A stretch of 32,703 nt of DNA from Candidatus Buchananbacteria bacterium. GTDB taxonomy: Bacteria > Patescibacteriota > Patescibacteriia > 2-01-FULL-39-33. The position numbers and the translations under genes were made by a program. The stretch spans positions 1-32,703 of the forward strand of contig CAIVNC010000015.1 of assembly GCA_903907165.1 (NCBI GenBank), read 5' to 3'. The notes beneath the pieces were generated by a model. That model saw only the letters and a list, made by a program, of their open reading frames with translations. It ran no database searches and was not told the origin of the DNA. Shown here piece after piece: positions 22,713 to 30,449 of this stretch. Position 1 is the first letter of the stretch; every line of letters starts with the position of its first letter.

Positions 22713-23477
22713 TTAAAGCCACTTGGCAGTTCCCAGAATAATTAATAAAAAAACAATTACAAAAATAAAATATTGCCAAAATAATTTCCTAGTTAACTTC
22801 TTTTCCCAATTCAGAGTCGCTAAAGAAACAAAGAAATAGTAGAAAATAGCAATAATGCCACTTAAGACATAAATACTACTCGGCCAAAAAAATAAGGCTC
22901 CAAGTAGCTCGGATAAAACCAGAGTAATAACTGCCGAGTAAACTAGGTTGCTTTTTCTTGGTAAACCCAAAAAGGCAAATCTATCGAGCAGTATTACGGC
23001 TAAAACAAAAATACTGATCAATAAAGCCCACCACCAATCCAGACTCAAGAAAACATAAAAATTCAGCAAATCAGCCACCAAGAAAAAAACTAAAACTAAG
23101 TTCAGATAAGCGCTAATATTTTTCAAATCAAAAATGGATCTCTTATCGGTTCGATAAAAATAATTAAAAATAGACTCTAAGTACATTGCATAGCATGCCG
23201 CCCAAAAAATTGAAAAAGCAATAATTATAGACTGGCTGGAAAAAAGCATAAAAGAAGCAATACCAATCGATAAGAAAATTATTGAATAAATGCAAGCCAA
23301 CCAAACTCTCTGTCGTCGCAGTCTCACAAAAAGAATCGCGAAGTAGAATAGATTAATTAAAACGGCAACGGTTAAATATACCGGCCAAGAATCGGGATAA
23401 ATAAAAAGCTCTCGAAGCAAGCCCAAATAGACTAAGGGCAAGATAATCGGAGCAATTCTGATTAGAAAAAAAATCAT
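22713..23477 (-). CDS. 254-aa polytopic membrane protein
   Basis: Not recognised. At least six to seven hydrophobic helices run through it, with short charged loops (FVRLRRQRVW, FYRTDKRSIFD, FLGLPRKSN) whose positive residues suggest inside-facing loops. There are no enzyme motifs. It starts 6 bp after the preceding 147-aa gene, so the run 24272 to 21603 is likely one transcript. Confidence 0.65.
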   Translation of the reverse strand: MIFFLIRIAPIILPLVYLGLLRELFIYPDSWPVYLTVAVLINLFYFAILFVRLRRQRVWLACIYSIIFLSIGIASFMLFSSQSIIIAFSIFWAACYAMYLESIFNYFYRTDKRSIFDLKNISAYLNLVLVFFLVADLLNFYVFLSLDWWWALLISIFVLAVILLDRFAFLGLPRKSNLVYSAVITLVLSELLGALFFWPSSIYVLSGIIAIFYYFFVSLATLNWEKKLTRKLFWQYFIFVIVFLLIILGTAKWL

Positions 23478-23483
23478 AATTAA

Positions 23484-23927
23484 TTACCTAAGACTAGTCA
23501 TCAAATCGCTCAAATCTTTCAGTTTTAGTTTGATAACATCAATTTTGCCATCACTAGCGGCTTTTTCAATCGCCGACAGATCCAAAACAACCGAAAGATG
23601 AGTATCTTTATACTCCGCCGGTAAGGTTAAGGCTAAAACATTCAGGCTCGACTTCTTAGTTTTATCTATAAAATCAGCGGATGTCAAATTAGCAGTGGCC
23701 GCTTCAGACAAATAATTGGATAAAATAAATTTTAGGCCAGACAAATAATCACTTTTCATCTTGACATAATCGACTGATTGTGTATTATTTTGGCTAAATT
23801 TAATTGTTTTTTGATGCCAAACACCATTTTTATCTAGAGTTAGAAAAATCAAAGCAAAGACTACAAAAGCGAGTAAAATAGCCACGGCCGATTTTTGAGA
23901 TAGCTTTATTTTAGTAACGTCAGGCAT
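23484..23927 (-). CDS. 147-aa single-pass membrane protein
   Basis: Not recognised. One transmembrane helix (about 13-30, AVAILLAFVVFALIFLTL), then a soluble outside domain rich in Lys, Ser and Leu with a predicted helical end (IEKAASDGKIDVIKLKLKDLSDL). Flanked by two polytopic membrane proteins with gaps under 10 bp, so it may be part of a membrane complex with them. Confidence 0.65.
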   Translation of the reverse strand: MPDVTKIKLSQKSAVAILLAFVVFALIFLTLDKNGVWHQKTIKFSQNNTQSVDYVKMKSDYLSGLKFILSNYLSEAATANLTSADFIDKTKKSSLNVLALTLPAEYKDTHLSVVLDLSAIEKAASDGKIDVIKLKLKDLSDLMTSLR

Positions 23928-23936
23928 GATTTTAAA

Positions 23937-24272
23937 TTAAAATATAAAAATGGAAATAAAGGCCAAAACAATAAAAACTGAGAGCAAGGCGCCAGCCGAA
24001 GAGGCAATACAAATCACAGCCTCTTGATATTGTTTTTGCATAGCAAAATAAATTGGATAGCCAAGCATCAAAAGAGCTGAAATAACAACACTCATGACCA
24101 GTAAAATCAGAAATGACATTGTTCCGATAATAATACCCCATCCGGCTTGAGCGAAAATCACAGGGCTAATTAGGAAAAAGAAAGAAACGATCAAGATCCA
24201 GCCAGCTTCTAAAAAACCGGCTAAAGCGGCCTTTTTGGCCATCTCGTGGTGATTAACCTTTTTGACAAACAT
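23937..24272 (-). CDS. 111-aa three-helix membrane protein
   Basis: Not recognised. A basic N-terminus (MFVKKVNHHEMAKKAA) followed by three hydrophobic helices (about 17-45, 47-70 and 88-111). It resembles small pilin-operon-type or integral membrane proteins of CPR genomes, without a specific family. It is the first gene of the minus-strand run that ends with dnaE, and a promoter is at 24299-24328. Confidence 0.65.
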   Translation of the reverse strand: MFVKKVNHHEMAKKAALAGFLEAGWILIVSFFFLISPVIFAQAGWGIIIGTMSFLILLVMSVVISALLMLGYPIYFAMQKQYQEAVICIASSAGALLSVFIVLAFISIFIF

Positions 24273-24298
24273 GGTTTTAAATTATTTTTTATAGTCTT

Positions 24299-24328
24299 AT
24301 TATACAATAAAAAGCAAGGGCATTGCAA
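24299..24328 (-). promoter_or_regulatory. Promoter of the membrane-protein/dnaE run
   Basis: On the minus strand, TTGCAA (24323-24328), 18 bp, TATAAT (24299-24304), 26 nt before the ATG at 24272. Confidence 0.55.
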
Positions 24329-24341
24329 ACCATGCATTTGC

Positions 24342-24368
24342 GTCATCCTCGCGAACGCGGGGATCCAT
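24342..24368 (-). repeat. REP-like dispersed hairpin, inverted related copy
   Basis: Read on the minus strand it has the ATGGATCC...GGATGAC frame of the elements at 582 and 1624, with a different stem (eight pairs, one G-U; loop GAAC at 24353-24356). The conserved ends with a changed but still pairing centre indicate selection or copying of the hairpin shape. Confidence 0.7.
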
Positions 24369-24545
24369 TCCTCTCACTTAAGTTAGAATTGGTTTATTAT
24401 TGTTTAATGGAATTTTTCAACCTTCCTCGGATATTGCTATGCCACTTTTTCAAAAAAGTAGCACAAAAACTTGCGAGCAGGTGAAAATCATGGCTGAATT
24501 TTAGGCTTCACTCACTAAATCACCAAATCGCAGTAGCTCATGGGT
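24369..24545. other. Intergenic stretch with no clear gene
   Basis: Between a hairpin repeat and the second long-repeat copy. An inverted match of about ten bases (CCACTTTTTC / GAAAAAAGTAG-type) lies near 24441-24463, but no gene, RNA or terminator is supported. It may be part of a larger, decayed repeat unit continuing into 24546. Confidence 0.4.
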
Positions 24546-24665
24546 GATTTGCCTACGGCCGTTCGTTCCCGCCCAAAATCAGCACAATATTTTCAAATGC
24601 TCGCGGGGATGCAAAATGCGGAATACAAATGCATGATGCAAATGCTGGTGCGGAATACGAATTCA
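24546..24665. repeat. Dispersed intergenic repeat, copy 2
   Basis: Matches 1-115 in order over most of its length: GATTTGCCTACGGCCGTTC at the start, then AAAATCAGCACAATATTTTC and AAATGCTCGCGGG, then a longer run of degenerate GATGCAAAATGCGGAATACAAAT-type units. It lies just after the 3' end of queH. Confidence 0.8.
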
Positions 24666-24676
24666 AATACAAAATC

Positions 24677-25213
24677 CTATCGCGCTGAAAATTCGCAGCC
24701 GCAGTAGTTTTGGCGGTAAAAATTTTGAGCGGCACTAAATTTCATGGCTTTCAAAAAGCCGTTTCTTTTTTTCCAATCACCGGCCAAGAATTTAATGTCC
24801 TTGATTTCAGCTAATCTCTCCCCTTCGGCATTAATTAATTTAGCGTCTTTATGGGGACTAATCGAAAGCGTGGTAGCAAAATAATCAAATTTGTGAGAAG
24901 CGGCGAAACTGGCTGTCTTTTCTAGACGAATACAAAAACACATGGCGCAACGCTTGCCTTTTTCTGGTTCGTTCTCCAAACCCTTGATAGCCTCGAGCCA
25001 TTCCTTGTGATCATATTGAAACTCAAAAAAATCTGCGCCCTGACTGGTGAAATACTTTTTGGCTTCATCGCGACGTTTCTTATATTCTTCCACTGGATGA
25101 ATATTGGAATTGTCATAATAAATGGAAACTTCGTAATCCTTGGACAACTCGTGAAATAAAAAACCGCCGCAAGGAGCGCAGCAATCATGAAGTAAAAGTC
25201 TAGGCTTAGACAT
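24677..25213 (-). CDS. queH: Epoxyqueuosine reductase QueH (DUF208)
   Basis: 178 aa from ATG (an upstream TTG at 25219 is less likely). QueH reduces epoxyqueuosine to queuosine in tRNA anticodons and is unrelated to QueG. The cysteine pattern is complete: C11-C12-x2-C15 in the HDCCAPC motif, C89-x2-C92-x-C94 (CAMCFC, followed by IRLE) and C171-x-C173 (YCGC). These bind the Fe-S cluster and a second metal site. No other queuosine gene is in the window. The 3' end borders a dispersed repeat. Confidence 0.93.
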   Translation of the reverse strand: MSKPRLLLHDCCAPCGGFLFHELSKDYEVSIYYDNSNIHPVEEYKKRRDEAKKYFTSQGADFFEFQYDHKEWLEAIKGLENEPEKGKRCAMCFCIRLEKTASFAASHKFDYFATTLSISPHKDAKLINAEGERLAEIKDIKFLAGDWKKRNGFLKAMKFSAAQNFYRQNYCGCEFSAR

Positions 25214-25234
25214 AACCAAAAAATACTTAAGTAA

Positions 25235-25675
25235 TTATTTTTGCAAACTGGAAAGCAAATAAGAATTAGCCTCGGCTAAAATCTCTTTCAAATTTTTGAA
25301 TTTAATATACTTTGTCGCCATCTTGAAATCTAACCAAGCAAAGCCTTGATGTTCATGAGAAATTTTAATTTCTGCTTTTTCCGGTGCTTTAGCCAAATAC
25401 AAAATAAAATCTTTGCGAATAAGCGGCGTGCCCTCGCGATGCTTTTCTTTGAAGAAAAACTGAGTTTGTTGACGCCAACCGTCGATCAATTCAACATCAA
25501 TTCCGGCTTCTTCTTTTAATTCTCTTAGTGCTGCTTCGCCTTCAGATTCTCCTGCCTCTACGTGGCCCTTGGCAAAATTCCAATAATCTCCGCCATGATA
25601 AAGCACGAGATAATTAATCTCATTATTTTCTCCAATTCGATAAACAATAACACCAGCTGATTTTTCTTTTAACAT
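25235..25675 (-). CDS. NUDIX hydrolase
   Basis: 146 aa. The Nudix box spans residues 37-59 (G-H-V-E-A-G-E-S, then A-A-L-R-E-L-K-E-E-A-G-I), fitting GX5EX7REUXEEXGU. SAGVIVYR and GDYWNFAKGHVE resemble diadenosine tetraphosphate (Ap4A) hydrolases of the MutT family, and the closing HQGFAWLDF fits the same group. The gene lies 3 bp after the rarA stop. The substrate is inferred. Confidence 0.9.
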   Translation of the reverse strand: MLKEKSAGVIVYRIGENNEINYLVLYHGGDYWNFAKGHVEAGESEGEAALRELKEEAGIDVELIDGWRQQTQFFFKEKHREGTPLIRKDFILYLAKAPEKAEIKISHEHQGFAWLDFKMATKYIKFKNLKEILAEANSYLLSSLQK

Positions 25676-25678
25676 ATT

Positions 25679-26926
25679 TTATTCACTTAGATATTTTCTT
25701 CCTTTTAAACTATCAGGAAAATATTCCTGATCTTCTTTGTAATCGTGATCGGGACTATATTTATAATCCTTGCCGTAACCAAGCTTTTTCATGAACTTAG
25801 TTGGCGCATTGCGCAAATGAATCGGCACGGGCTGATCCATGGTTTCTTTAACATCCTTGACCACTTCGCCGTAAGCGCGATAAAGCTCGTTGCTTTTTTT
25901 GCATTTGGCGAGATAGACAACAATTTGAGCCAAAATTACATTACATTCTGGCATGCCAATAAAGTGGCAAGCCTGATATCCCGCCACCGCCTGCTCCAAA
26001 GCGCGAGAATTGGCCAGGCCAATATCCTCAGAGGCAAAACGTACCATTCGCCTGGCGATATAGAGTGGATCTTCACCAGCCTCAAGCATTCTTCCGAGCC
26101 AATAAAGCGCCGCATCGGCATTACTGCCTCGCAGAGATTTGTGCAAGGCGGAAATAATATTGTAATGTTGGTCGCCACCTTTGTCGTACAAATGAGCCGA
26201 ACGCTGAAGCGAATCTTTGATTTTATCTTTACTTAATTTGATTATACCAGATTTTGTCCGAGTTGTCGCCTTTACTGCCAATTCTAGAACATTTAGAGCT
26301 GTTCGCGCATCGCCATTGGCGAGCATGGCCAAATATTTCAAAACTTCTTCGTCGGCCTGAACTTTGTAATCGCCTAGTCCACGCTCGCGATCACCTATCG
26401 CCATGGCCAAAATTTTGAGCAGATCTTTTTCTTCCAATTGATTCAAAATAAAAACTCGCGACCGCGACAATAAAGCTGAATTAACTTCAAAACTCGGATT
26501 TTCAGTTGTCGCTCCAATTAGAGTCAGCGTACCTTTTTCCACATGATGCAAAAGTGCGTCTTGTTGCGATTTACTCCAACGATGAATTTCGTCAATAAAT
26601 AAAATTGTTCTTTGATTGTGGAATTTTGAGCGGTCTTCAGCTTCCTTAATAACAGTACGCAACTCGGCCACGCCAGAAGTGACGGCGGAGAAAGAAACAA
26701 AAATCGAATTGGTCATCAAAGCAATTACCCGAGCAAGCGTTGTCTTGCCAGTGCCCGGCGGTCCCCAAAAAATCATCGAGGGAATTTGATCGCTCTCAAC
26801 GAGCTGGCGAAAAAATTTCTTTTTACCAACTAAATCACTCTGGCCGACAAATTCGTCCAGATTTCTTGGCCTCATTCTTTCAGCTAGAGGCGCGTTGATA
26901 TTATTTTTTTGATCAAATAAATCCAT
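25679..26926 (-). CDS. rarA: Replication-associated recombination protein A
   Basis: 415 aa, normal for RarA/MgsA, an AAA+ ATPase of the clamp-loader family that acts at stalled forks. The N-terminal PLAERMRPRNLDEFVGQ motif is diagnostic. Walker A is G55-P-P-G-T-G-K61-T, Walker B FIDEIH (110-115), sensor 1 IGATTENPSFEVN, and the tetramerisation part with YDKGGDQHYNIISALHKSLRGSN. The C-terminus ends with a YSPDHDYKEDQEYFPDSLKGRKY segment. The three genes rarA, NUDIX and queH form a short minus-strand run. Confidence 0.97.
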   Translation of the reverse strand: MDLFDQKNNINAPLAERMRPRNLDEFVGQSDLVGKKKFFRQLVESDQIPSMIFWGPPGTGKTTLARVIALMTNSIFVSFSAVTSGVAELRTVIKEAEDRSKFHNQRTILFIDEIHRWSKSQQDALLHHVEKGTLTLIGATTENPSFEVNSALLSRSRVFILNQLEEKDLLKILAMAIGDRERGLGDYKVQADEEVLKYLAMLANGDARTALNVLELAVKATTRTKSGIIKLSKDKIKDSLQRSAHLYDKGGDQHYNIISALHKSLRGSNADAALYWLGRMLEAGEDPLYIARRMVRFASEDIGLANSRALEQAVAGYQACHFIGMPECNVILAQIVVYLAKCKKSNELYRAYGEVVKDVKETMDQPVPIHLRNAPTKFMKKLGYGKDYKYSPDHDYKEDQEYFPDSLKGRKYLSE

Positions 26927-26971
26927 AGCCCTATTTTACTACTATAAGATGTTTATATCAAATAAAGATTA

Positions 26972-27005
26972 AGAAATAAAAAAAGCCGCGAAAACATATC
27001 GCGGC
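26972..27005 (-). terminator. Terminator after the 167-aa orphan
   Basis: GCCGCG (26985-26990) with CGCGGC (27000-27005), 9-nt loop; on the minus strand a T-run (A-run 26978-26984 on the plus strand) follows. Confidence 0.9.
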
Positions 27006-27045
27006 GTGAAACGGGGAGGTCTTTGTTGATGACAATGAACAACGG

Positions 27046-27549
27046 TTATTTGAGAGGAGCTGTGGGCGCCTCGGGATCACAATGTTCCGGCTTTTTCTCG
27101 GGGGAATTGTCGCCGTCGGGCTTTTCCTCGGAGTCTTCCGATTCACTGCCACAACTGCAGCAGCCGATCACCACCATGTCCATGCTGATTTCCCTCGGCA
27201 TCATGACTGCCATCCAGTTGCGACAGATCACGATATCGCCAGTCGGAGGTTTTTTCCAGTTGAACTGTTGGCAGATCGCCATATCCAACATGAGATCGGC
27301 AATACCCTTTTTAATCCGCAAGGAACGGTAGCCCGACTCGTCGGGCTTGGGTCCAAGCTCCTTGATCTTGAAATCCATGAACTGCATGTAGGCAAAGAGT
27401 CTTTTGATCCACTCATTGCCATCAACCCTGCCGATGACCGTGGATCCCTCGGGCGCTTCGGTGTCCGGCTCCTGCATAGCCGCCAGGCTGAATTTCGAGA
27501 TTTCTTCGAGCAAGGCGATCCAGTCTTGATAAGTTCCCAAATGACTCAT
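27046..27549 (-). CDS. 167-aa orphan with acidic, Cys-rich tail
   Basis: Not recognised. The N-terminal ~120 residues look like a globular helical domain (TYQDWIALLEEISKF, NEWIKRLFAYMQFMDFKIKEL, GIADLMLDMAIC). MVVIGCCSCGSESEDSEEKPD then opens a low-complexity Pro/Glu/Ser/Asp tail ending APTAPLK. The start is ATG 27549 rather than an upstream TTG, as it has GGGGGA 7 nt ahead. A clear promoter (27603-27631), an operator-like palindrome and a terminator frame it as a self-contained unit. A plus-strand frame over the same bases looks like a shadow, since these signals point to the minus strand. The base composition is visibly GC-richer than its neighbours, a possible sign of transfer. Confidence 0.6.
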   Translation of the reverse strand: MSHLGTYQDWIALLEEISKFSLAAMQEPDTEAPEGSTVIGRVDGNEWIKRLFAYMQFMDFKIKELGPKPDESGYRSLRIKKGIADLMLDMAICQQFNWKKPPTGDIVICRNWMAVMMPREISMDMVVIGCCSCGSESEDSEEKPDGDNSPEKKPEHCDPEAPTAPLK

Positions 27550-27583
27550 ATTAGCATCCCCCAATAATAGAATGTACCTACAA

Positions 27584-27597
27584 TGGTTGAAACCATC
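27584..27597. promoter_or_regulatory. Palindrome at the transcription start of the 167-aa orphan
   Basis: ATGGTT-GA-AACCAT, a 6-2-6 inverted repeat. It lies where the minus-strand transcript would start (6 bp from the -10), so it could be an operator or a small 5' hairpin. Confidence 0.45.
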
Positions 27598-27602
27598 ATC
27601 TC

Positions 27603-27631
27603 TTTATAGCAAATATAATCATTTTTGTCAA
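27603..27631 (-). promoter_or_regulatory. Promoter of the 167-aa orphan
   Basis: On the minus strand, TTGACA (27626-27631), 17 bp, TATAAA (27603-27608). It is divergent from the MarR promoter only 13 bp away. Confidence 0.75.
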
Positions 27632-27644
27632 ATATCAAACCTTA

Positions 27645-27673
27645 TTGACAAAAATCCAGACTTCCCATATACT
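27645..27673 (+). promoter_or_regulatory. Promoter of the MarR-efflux operon
   Basis: TTGACA (27645-27650), 17 bp, TATACT (27668-27673). The leader to the ATG at 27712 is ~32 nt and starts with an inverted repeat. Confidence 0.78.
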
Positions 27674-27685
27674 TAGACTATCTAA
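27673..27685. promoter_or_regulatory. Candidate MarR operator
   Basis: TTAGA-CTA-TCTAA, a perfect 5-3-5 inverted repeat overlapping the last base of the -10 and the start site. AGTCTAA at 27695-27701 mirrors TTAGACT and may be a second half-site. Binding here would block transcription. Confidence 0.5.
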
Positions 27686-27711
27686 CTATTTCAAAGTCTA
27701 ATTTATTACTT

Positions 27712-28143
27712 ATGCCTAATAAAATCGACCATTTGATCTCGCTAATGTTTAATACTCGTCGCCTTATCAAGGAAAAGGCGGTCGAAGAAAGCAAAAACTC
27801 TCCCCTATCCATGATTCATCTGGAAAGCCTCCGTTTTATCACCGAAAAGAAAAATCCGACCATGAAAGAACTGGCCGACTATCTCGGAGTCACCGCTCCC
27901 ACCGCCACCTCACTGATAAACATCCTCATCAAAAATAAATACGTCAAAAGAGTCAGTGATAAAAATGACCGACGCATAACCAGGCTAAGCATTACCGCCG
28001 CCGGCAGAAAAAATGTTGAAATTAATGGCCAAAAAATCTGCGAGAAAATGAAAATGGTTTTTGATCACCTAACCCAAGAAGAAATCAATCAGCTAACTAA
28101 AATATTAGAAAAAATTTACAGCTATCATCAAGCTAACAATTAA
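27712..28143 (+). CDS. MarR-family transcriptional regulator
   Basis: 143 aa, typical MarR length. The winged HTH is clear: PTMKELADYLGVTAPTATSL for the recognition part, then KNKYVKRVSDKNDRRITRLSIT, the wing with the family's D-x-R-R signature (DKNDRR). N- and C-terminal helices form the dimer interface. It precedes by 4 bp the first of three exporter genes and has an inverted repeat at its own promoter. The simplest model is a drug- or metabolite-responsive repressor of its own operon. Confidence 0.93.
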   Translation: MPNKIDHLISLMFNTRRLIKEKAVEESKNSPLSMIHLESLRFITEKKNPTMKELADYLGVTAPTATSLINILIKNKYVKRVSDKNDRRITRLSITAAGRKNVEINGQKICEKMKMVFDHLTQEEINQLTKILEKIYSYHQANN

Positions 28144-28147
28144 ACCT

Positions 28148-29788
28148 ATGAAAAAGCCAAGTCTAAAAGTCATCATTATTGCCATCTTCGTTGCCATCCT
28201 AATCGGCGGCTCTGCCTGGGCAATAATTTCCCTGACTAACGTCCCGGGAAACAACTACCAAGAAACAACTGTTAGCCGCGCTACGGTTACTAAAGAGATT
28301 AAAGCTTACGGCCAAGTTAAGGCCGCTGAAGATGTTGATCTTGATCCAGAACGTTCTGGCAAAATAGTCTCCGCCAGCGTTAAAGTTGGCGACCAAGTCA
28401 AAGCTGGCCAAACTATCTTTGCTTTAGACAATTCTGACCTTGGAACTCAAATCCAACAAGCTCAAGCCAATTTACTTAGCGCTCAAGCTGGTATGGATCA
28501 GCTTCAAGCCGCTCTTGATGGCCAAAACAGCAAATTGCAAGACATGAAAAATGGTGCCAGACCAGAAGAGATTGCCATTAAGCAAGCTCAGCTAGATCAA
28601 GCTAAGAGCAATCTAAAAAGCCAATATGATAATACTCTCGTAGCTTTAAACGACGCTTATGCTAAGGCTGATCAAGCAATTCATCAAAACACTGATTATC
28701 TTTTTACCAACCCATCATCTGGCAACGCCAAACTAATTTTCCTGTCCTCCAATTCTCAATCTACCAGCGCCACAGAAAACGAAAGAAATCAGATAGAAGC
28801 AATTTTGAATAGCTGGAAATCAGATTTAACCAATGCCAAAAATAATCCCAGCCCAGAAAATATCGAGGCCATGATTAATCCTGACAAAACAAAATTAAAT
28901 ACTTTAAGAGACTATTTGGACGATCTTTTATTAGCTTTAAATAGTTCTGTTAGTGTCGATCCAACTGCTTTAGCTAATTATAAATTGGCCGTGAATACTT
29001 CTAAAACTTTGATCAATGCAGCAGCTGCTGAAGTTAATGCTCAAGACCAAGCCATCGCTGGTCAAAAGACAGCTCTACAAACTGCTCAGCAAGGCTACGA
29101 TCTTACAGTTGCTGGCTACACTCAAGACCAATTGGACGGCCAAGTCGCTCAGGTTAACGCCGCAGCTGCTAGCGTCAAAGGCCAACAAGCCAGAATTATG
29201 CAAGCTCAAGCTGCGCTCTCTAGTCTTGTAATTCAATCTTCAAAAAACGTTATTAAATCCCCCATTGACGGTATTATTTCCAAACAAGACGCTAAAGTTG
29301 GCGAAATCGCTTTACCAAACGTTCCTTTAGCTAGTGTCATGAGTAATGCTAAATTTCAGATAGAAGCTAGAGTTTCTGAAAACGATTTGCCAAATATCAA
29401 CATCGGCGACTCTGCCAATGTAACTTTAGACGCTTACGGCGACAATCAAATTTTTAGCGCCAAAATTATTTCTAAAGATCCAGCCGAAACAATCAGCGGT
29501 GGAGTAGCTAGCTACAAGATTGATTTACAATTTGATAACAATAACGACTTGATCAAATCTGGCATGAACGCTACTGTCAAAATCTCTGCCGGCCAAAAAG
29601 ATAATGTTTTGTCTTTGCCAGAAGCTTCCATTATAAAAGAAGACAATAAATATTACGTTATGAAAGACCTAAATGGTAATTCAGTTAAAACCGAAGTAAC
29701 CATCGGCCTCAAAGGTTCAAATGGCTTATGGGAAATCGTCGGTGGCCTAAACGAAGGCGATAAGATTATTAATTTCTCCAGCAAATAA
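28148..29788 (+). CDS. HlyD/EmrA-type membrane fusion protein with long coiled coil
   Basis: 546 aa. A single N-terminal membrane helix (about 7-29). A split biotinyl-lipoyl-like domain flanks the hairpin: GQVKAAEDVDLDPERSGKIV and VGDQVKAGQTIFALDNSDL at the start, then NVIKSPIDGIISKQDAKVGEI. Between them (about 95-355) is a Gln/Ala-rich coiled-coil hairpin with low-complexity QAQANLLSAQAG and QVAQVNAAAASVKGQQAR. Beta-barrel and membrane-proximal domains end the chain. It would couple the DHA2 exporter to an outer structure. In an organism that probably lacks a TolC-bearing outer membrane, the partner is unclear. Confidence 0.9.
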   Translation: MKKPSLKVIIIAIFVAILIGGSAWAIISLTNVPGNNYQETTVSRATVTKEIKAYGQVKAAEDVDLDPERSGKIVSASVKVGDQVKAGQTIFALDNSDLGTQIQQAQANLLSAQAGMDQLQAALDGQNSKLQDMKNGARPEEIAIKQAQLDQAKSNLKSQYDNTLVALNDAYAKADQAIHQNTDYLFTNPSSGNAKLIFLSSNSQSTSATENERNQIEAILNSWKSDLTNAKNNPSPENIEAMINPDKTKLNTLRDYLDDLLLALNSSVSVDPTALANYKLAVNTSKTLINAAAAEVNAQDQAIAGQKTALQTAQQGYDLTVAGYTQDQLDGQVAQVNAAAASVKGQQARIMQAQAALSSLVIQSSKNVIKSPIDGIISKQDAKVGEIALPNVPLASVMSNAKFQIEARVSENDLPNINIGDSANVTLDAYGDNQIFSAKIISKDPAETISGGVASYKIDLQFDNNNDLIKSGMNATVKISAGQKDNVLSLPEASIIKEDNKYYVMKDLNGNSVKTEVTIGLKGSNGLWEIVGGLNEGDKIINFSSK

Positions 29789-29789
29789 T

Positions 29790-30440
29790 ATGGAAAATAC
29801 TCAAAAAAAATCCCCTGCCATGTTCTGGCAGAAAAATAAAAAAACAATTATCAGAGCCTTAATCAGTCTTGTCGTTCTAGTGGCTATCGGTGCGTTTATT
29901 TATTTAAAATTCATTCCTAAAACTATCTACATTGAGAAATCTCAAATCAGTGCTGATCAGATTGACCTTTCTGTTAAAGTTCCTGGCGTCTTGCAAGAAA
30001 CCATGGTTAATCCTGGAGATATTGTTTCAGAAAATACTATCGTCGCTAAAGTTGGCGATCAATTAATCAAAACCACTTCTGGTGGAGAAATTATTGCTGT
30101 TCATAATGACATCGGCAAAATATTTAATCCTGGAGAAGTTATTATTTCTATGATCGACCGCAATGAACTAAGAGTTGTTGGACAGATTCAAGAAACCAAG
30201 GGTTTAAGTAAAATTAAAATCGGTCAAAAAGTTTTATTTAAAGTAGATGCTTTTGGCGGTAAAAAATATTACGGCATTGTCGATGAAATCAGTCCGACTT
30301 CCCATGACACTGGCATTGCCTTTAACATTTCCGACAAGCGCGAAACCAAAGAATTTGATATCAAGGTTCGTTTTAATATCGACGCCTATCCAGAATTAAG
30401 CAATGGCATGTCTGCCAAAATTTGGGTTTACGAAAATTAA
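29790..30440 (+). CDS. Short hairpinless membrane fusion protein
   Basis: 216 aa. It has one N-terminal helix (about 19-42) then a lipoyl-like core (VPGVLQETMVNPGDIVSENT to GEIIAVHNDIGKIFNPGEVI) with no coiled-coil hairpin inserted, and a beta-barrel part (ELRVVGQIQETKGLSKIKIGQ). This is a compact relative of the upstream adaptor. It begins 1 bp after that gene and ends 9 bp before the transporter. It may act as a second, shorter ring subunit or a regulator of the transporter. Confidence 0.85.
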   Translation: MENTQKKSPAMFWQKNKKTIIRALISLVVLVAIGAFIYLKFIPKTIYIEKSQISADQIDLSVKVPGVLQETMVNPGDIVSENTIVAKVGDQLIKTTSGGEIIAVHNDIGKIFNPGEVIISMIDRNELRVVGQIQETKGLSKIKIGQKVLFKVDAFGGKKYYGIVDEISPTSHDTGIAFNISDKRETKEFDIKVRFNIDAYPELSNGMSAKIWVYEN

Positions 30441-30449
30441 TTTAACTTC

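Noticed and set aside
25745-26236. 163-aa plus-strand frame inside rarA
   Set aside because: Antisense to conserved RarA residues with no promoter or SD.
27082-27567. Plus-strand frame over the 167-aa orphan, with a signal-peptide-like start
   Set aside because: The promoter, start-site palindrome, purine-rich start site and terminator all belong to the minus strand, and the minus product has a plausible domain plus tail.
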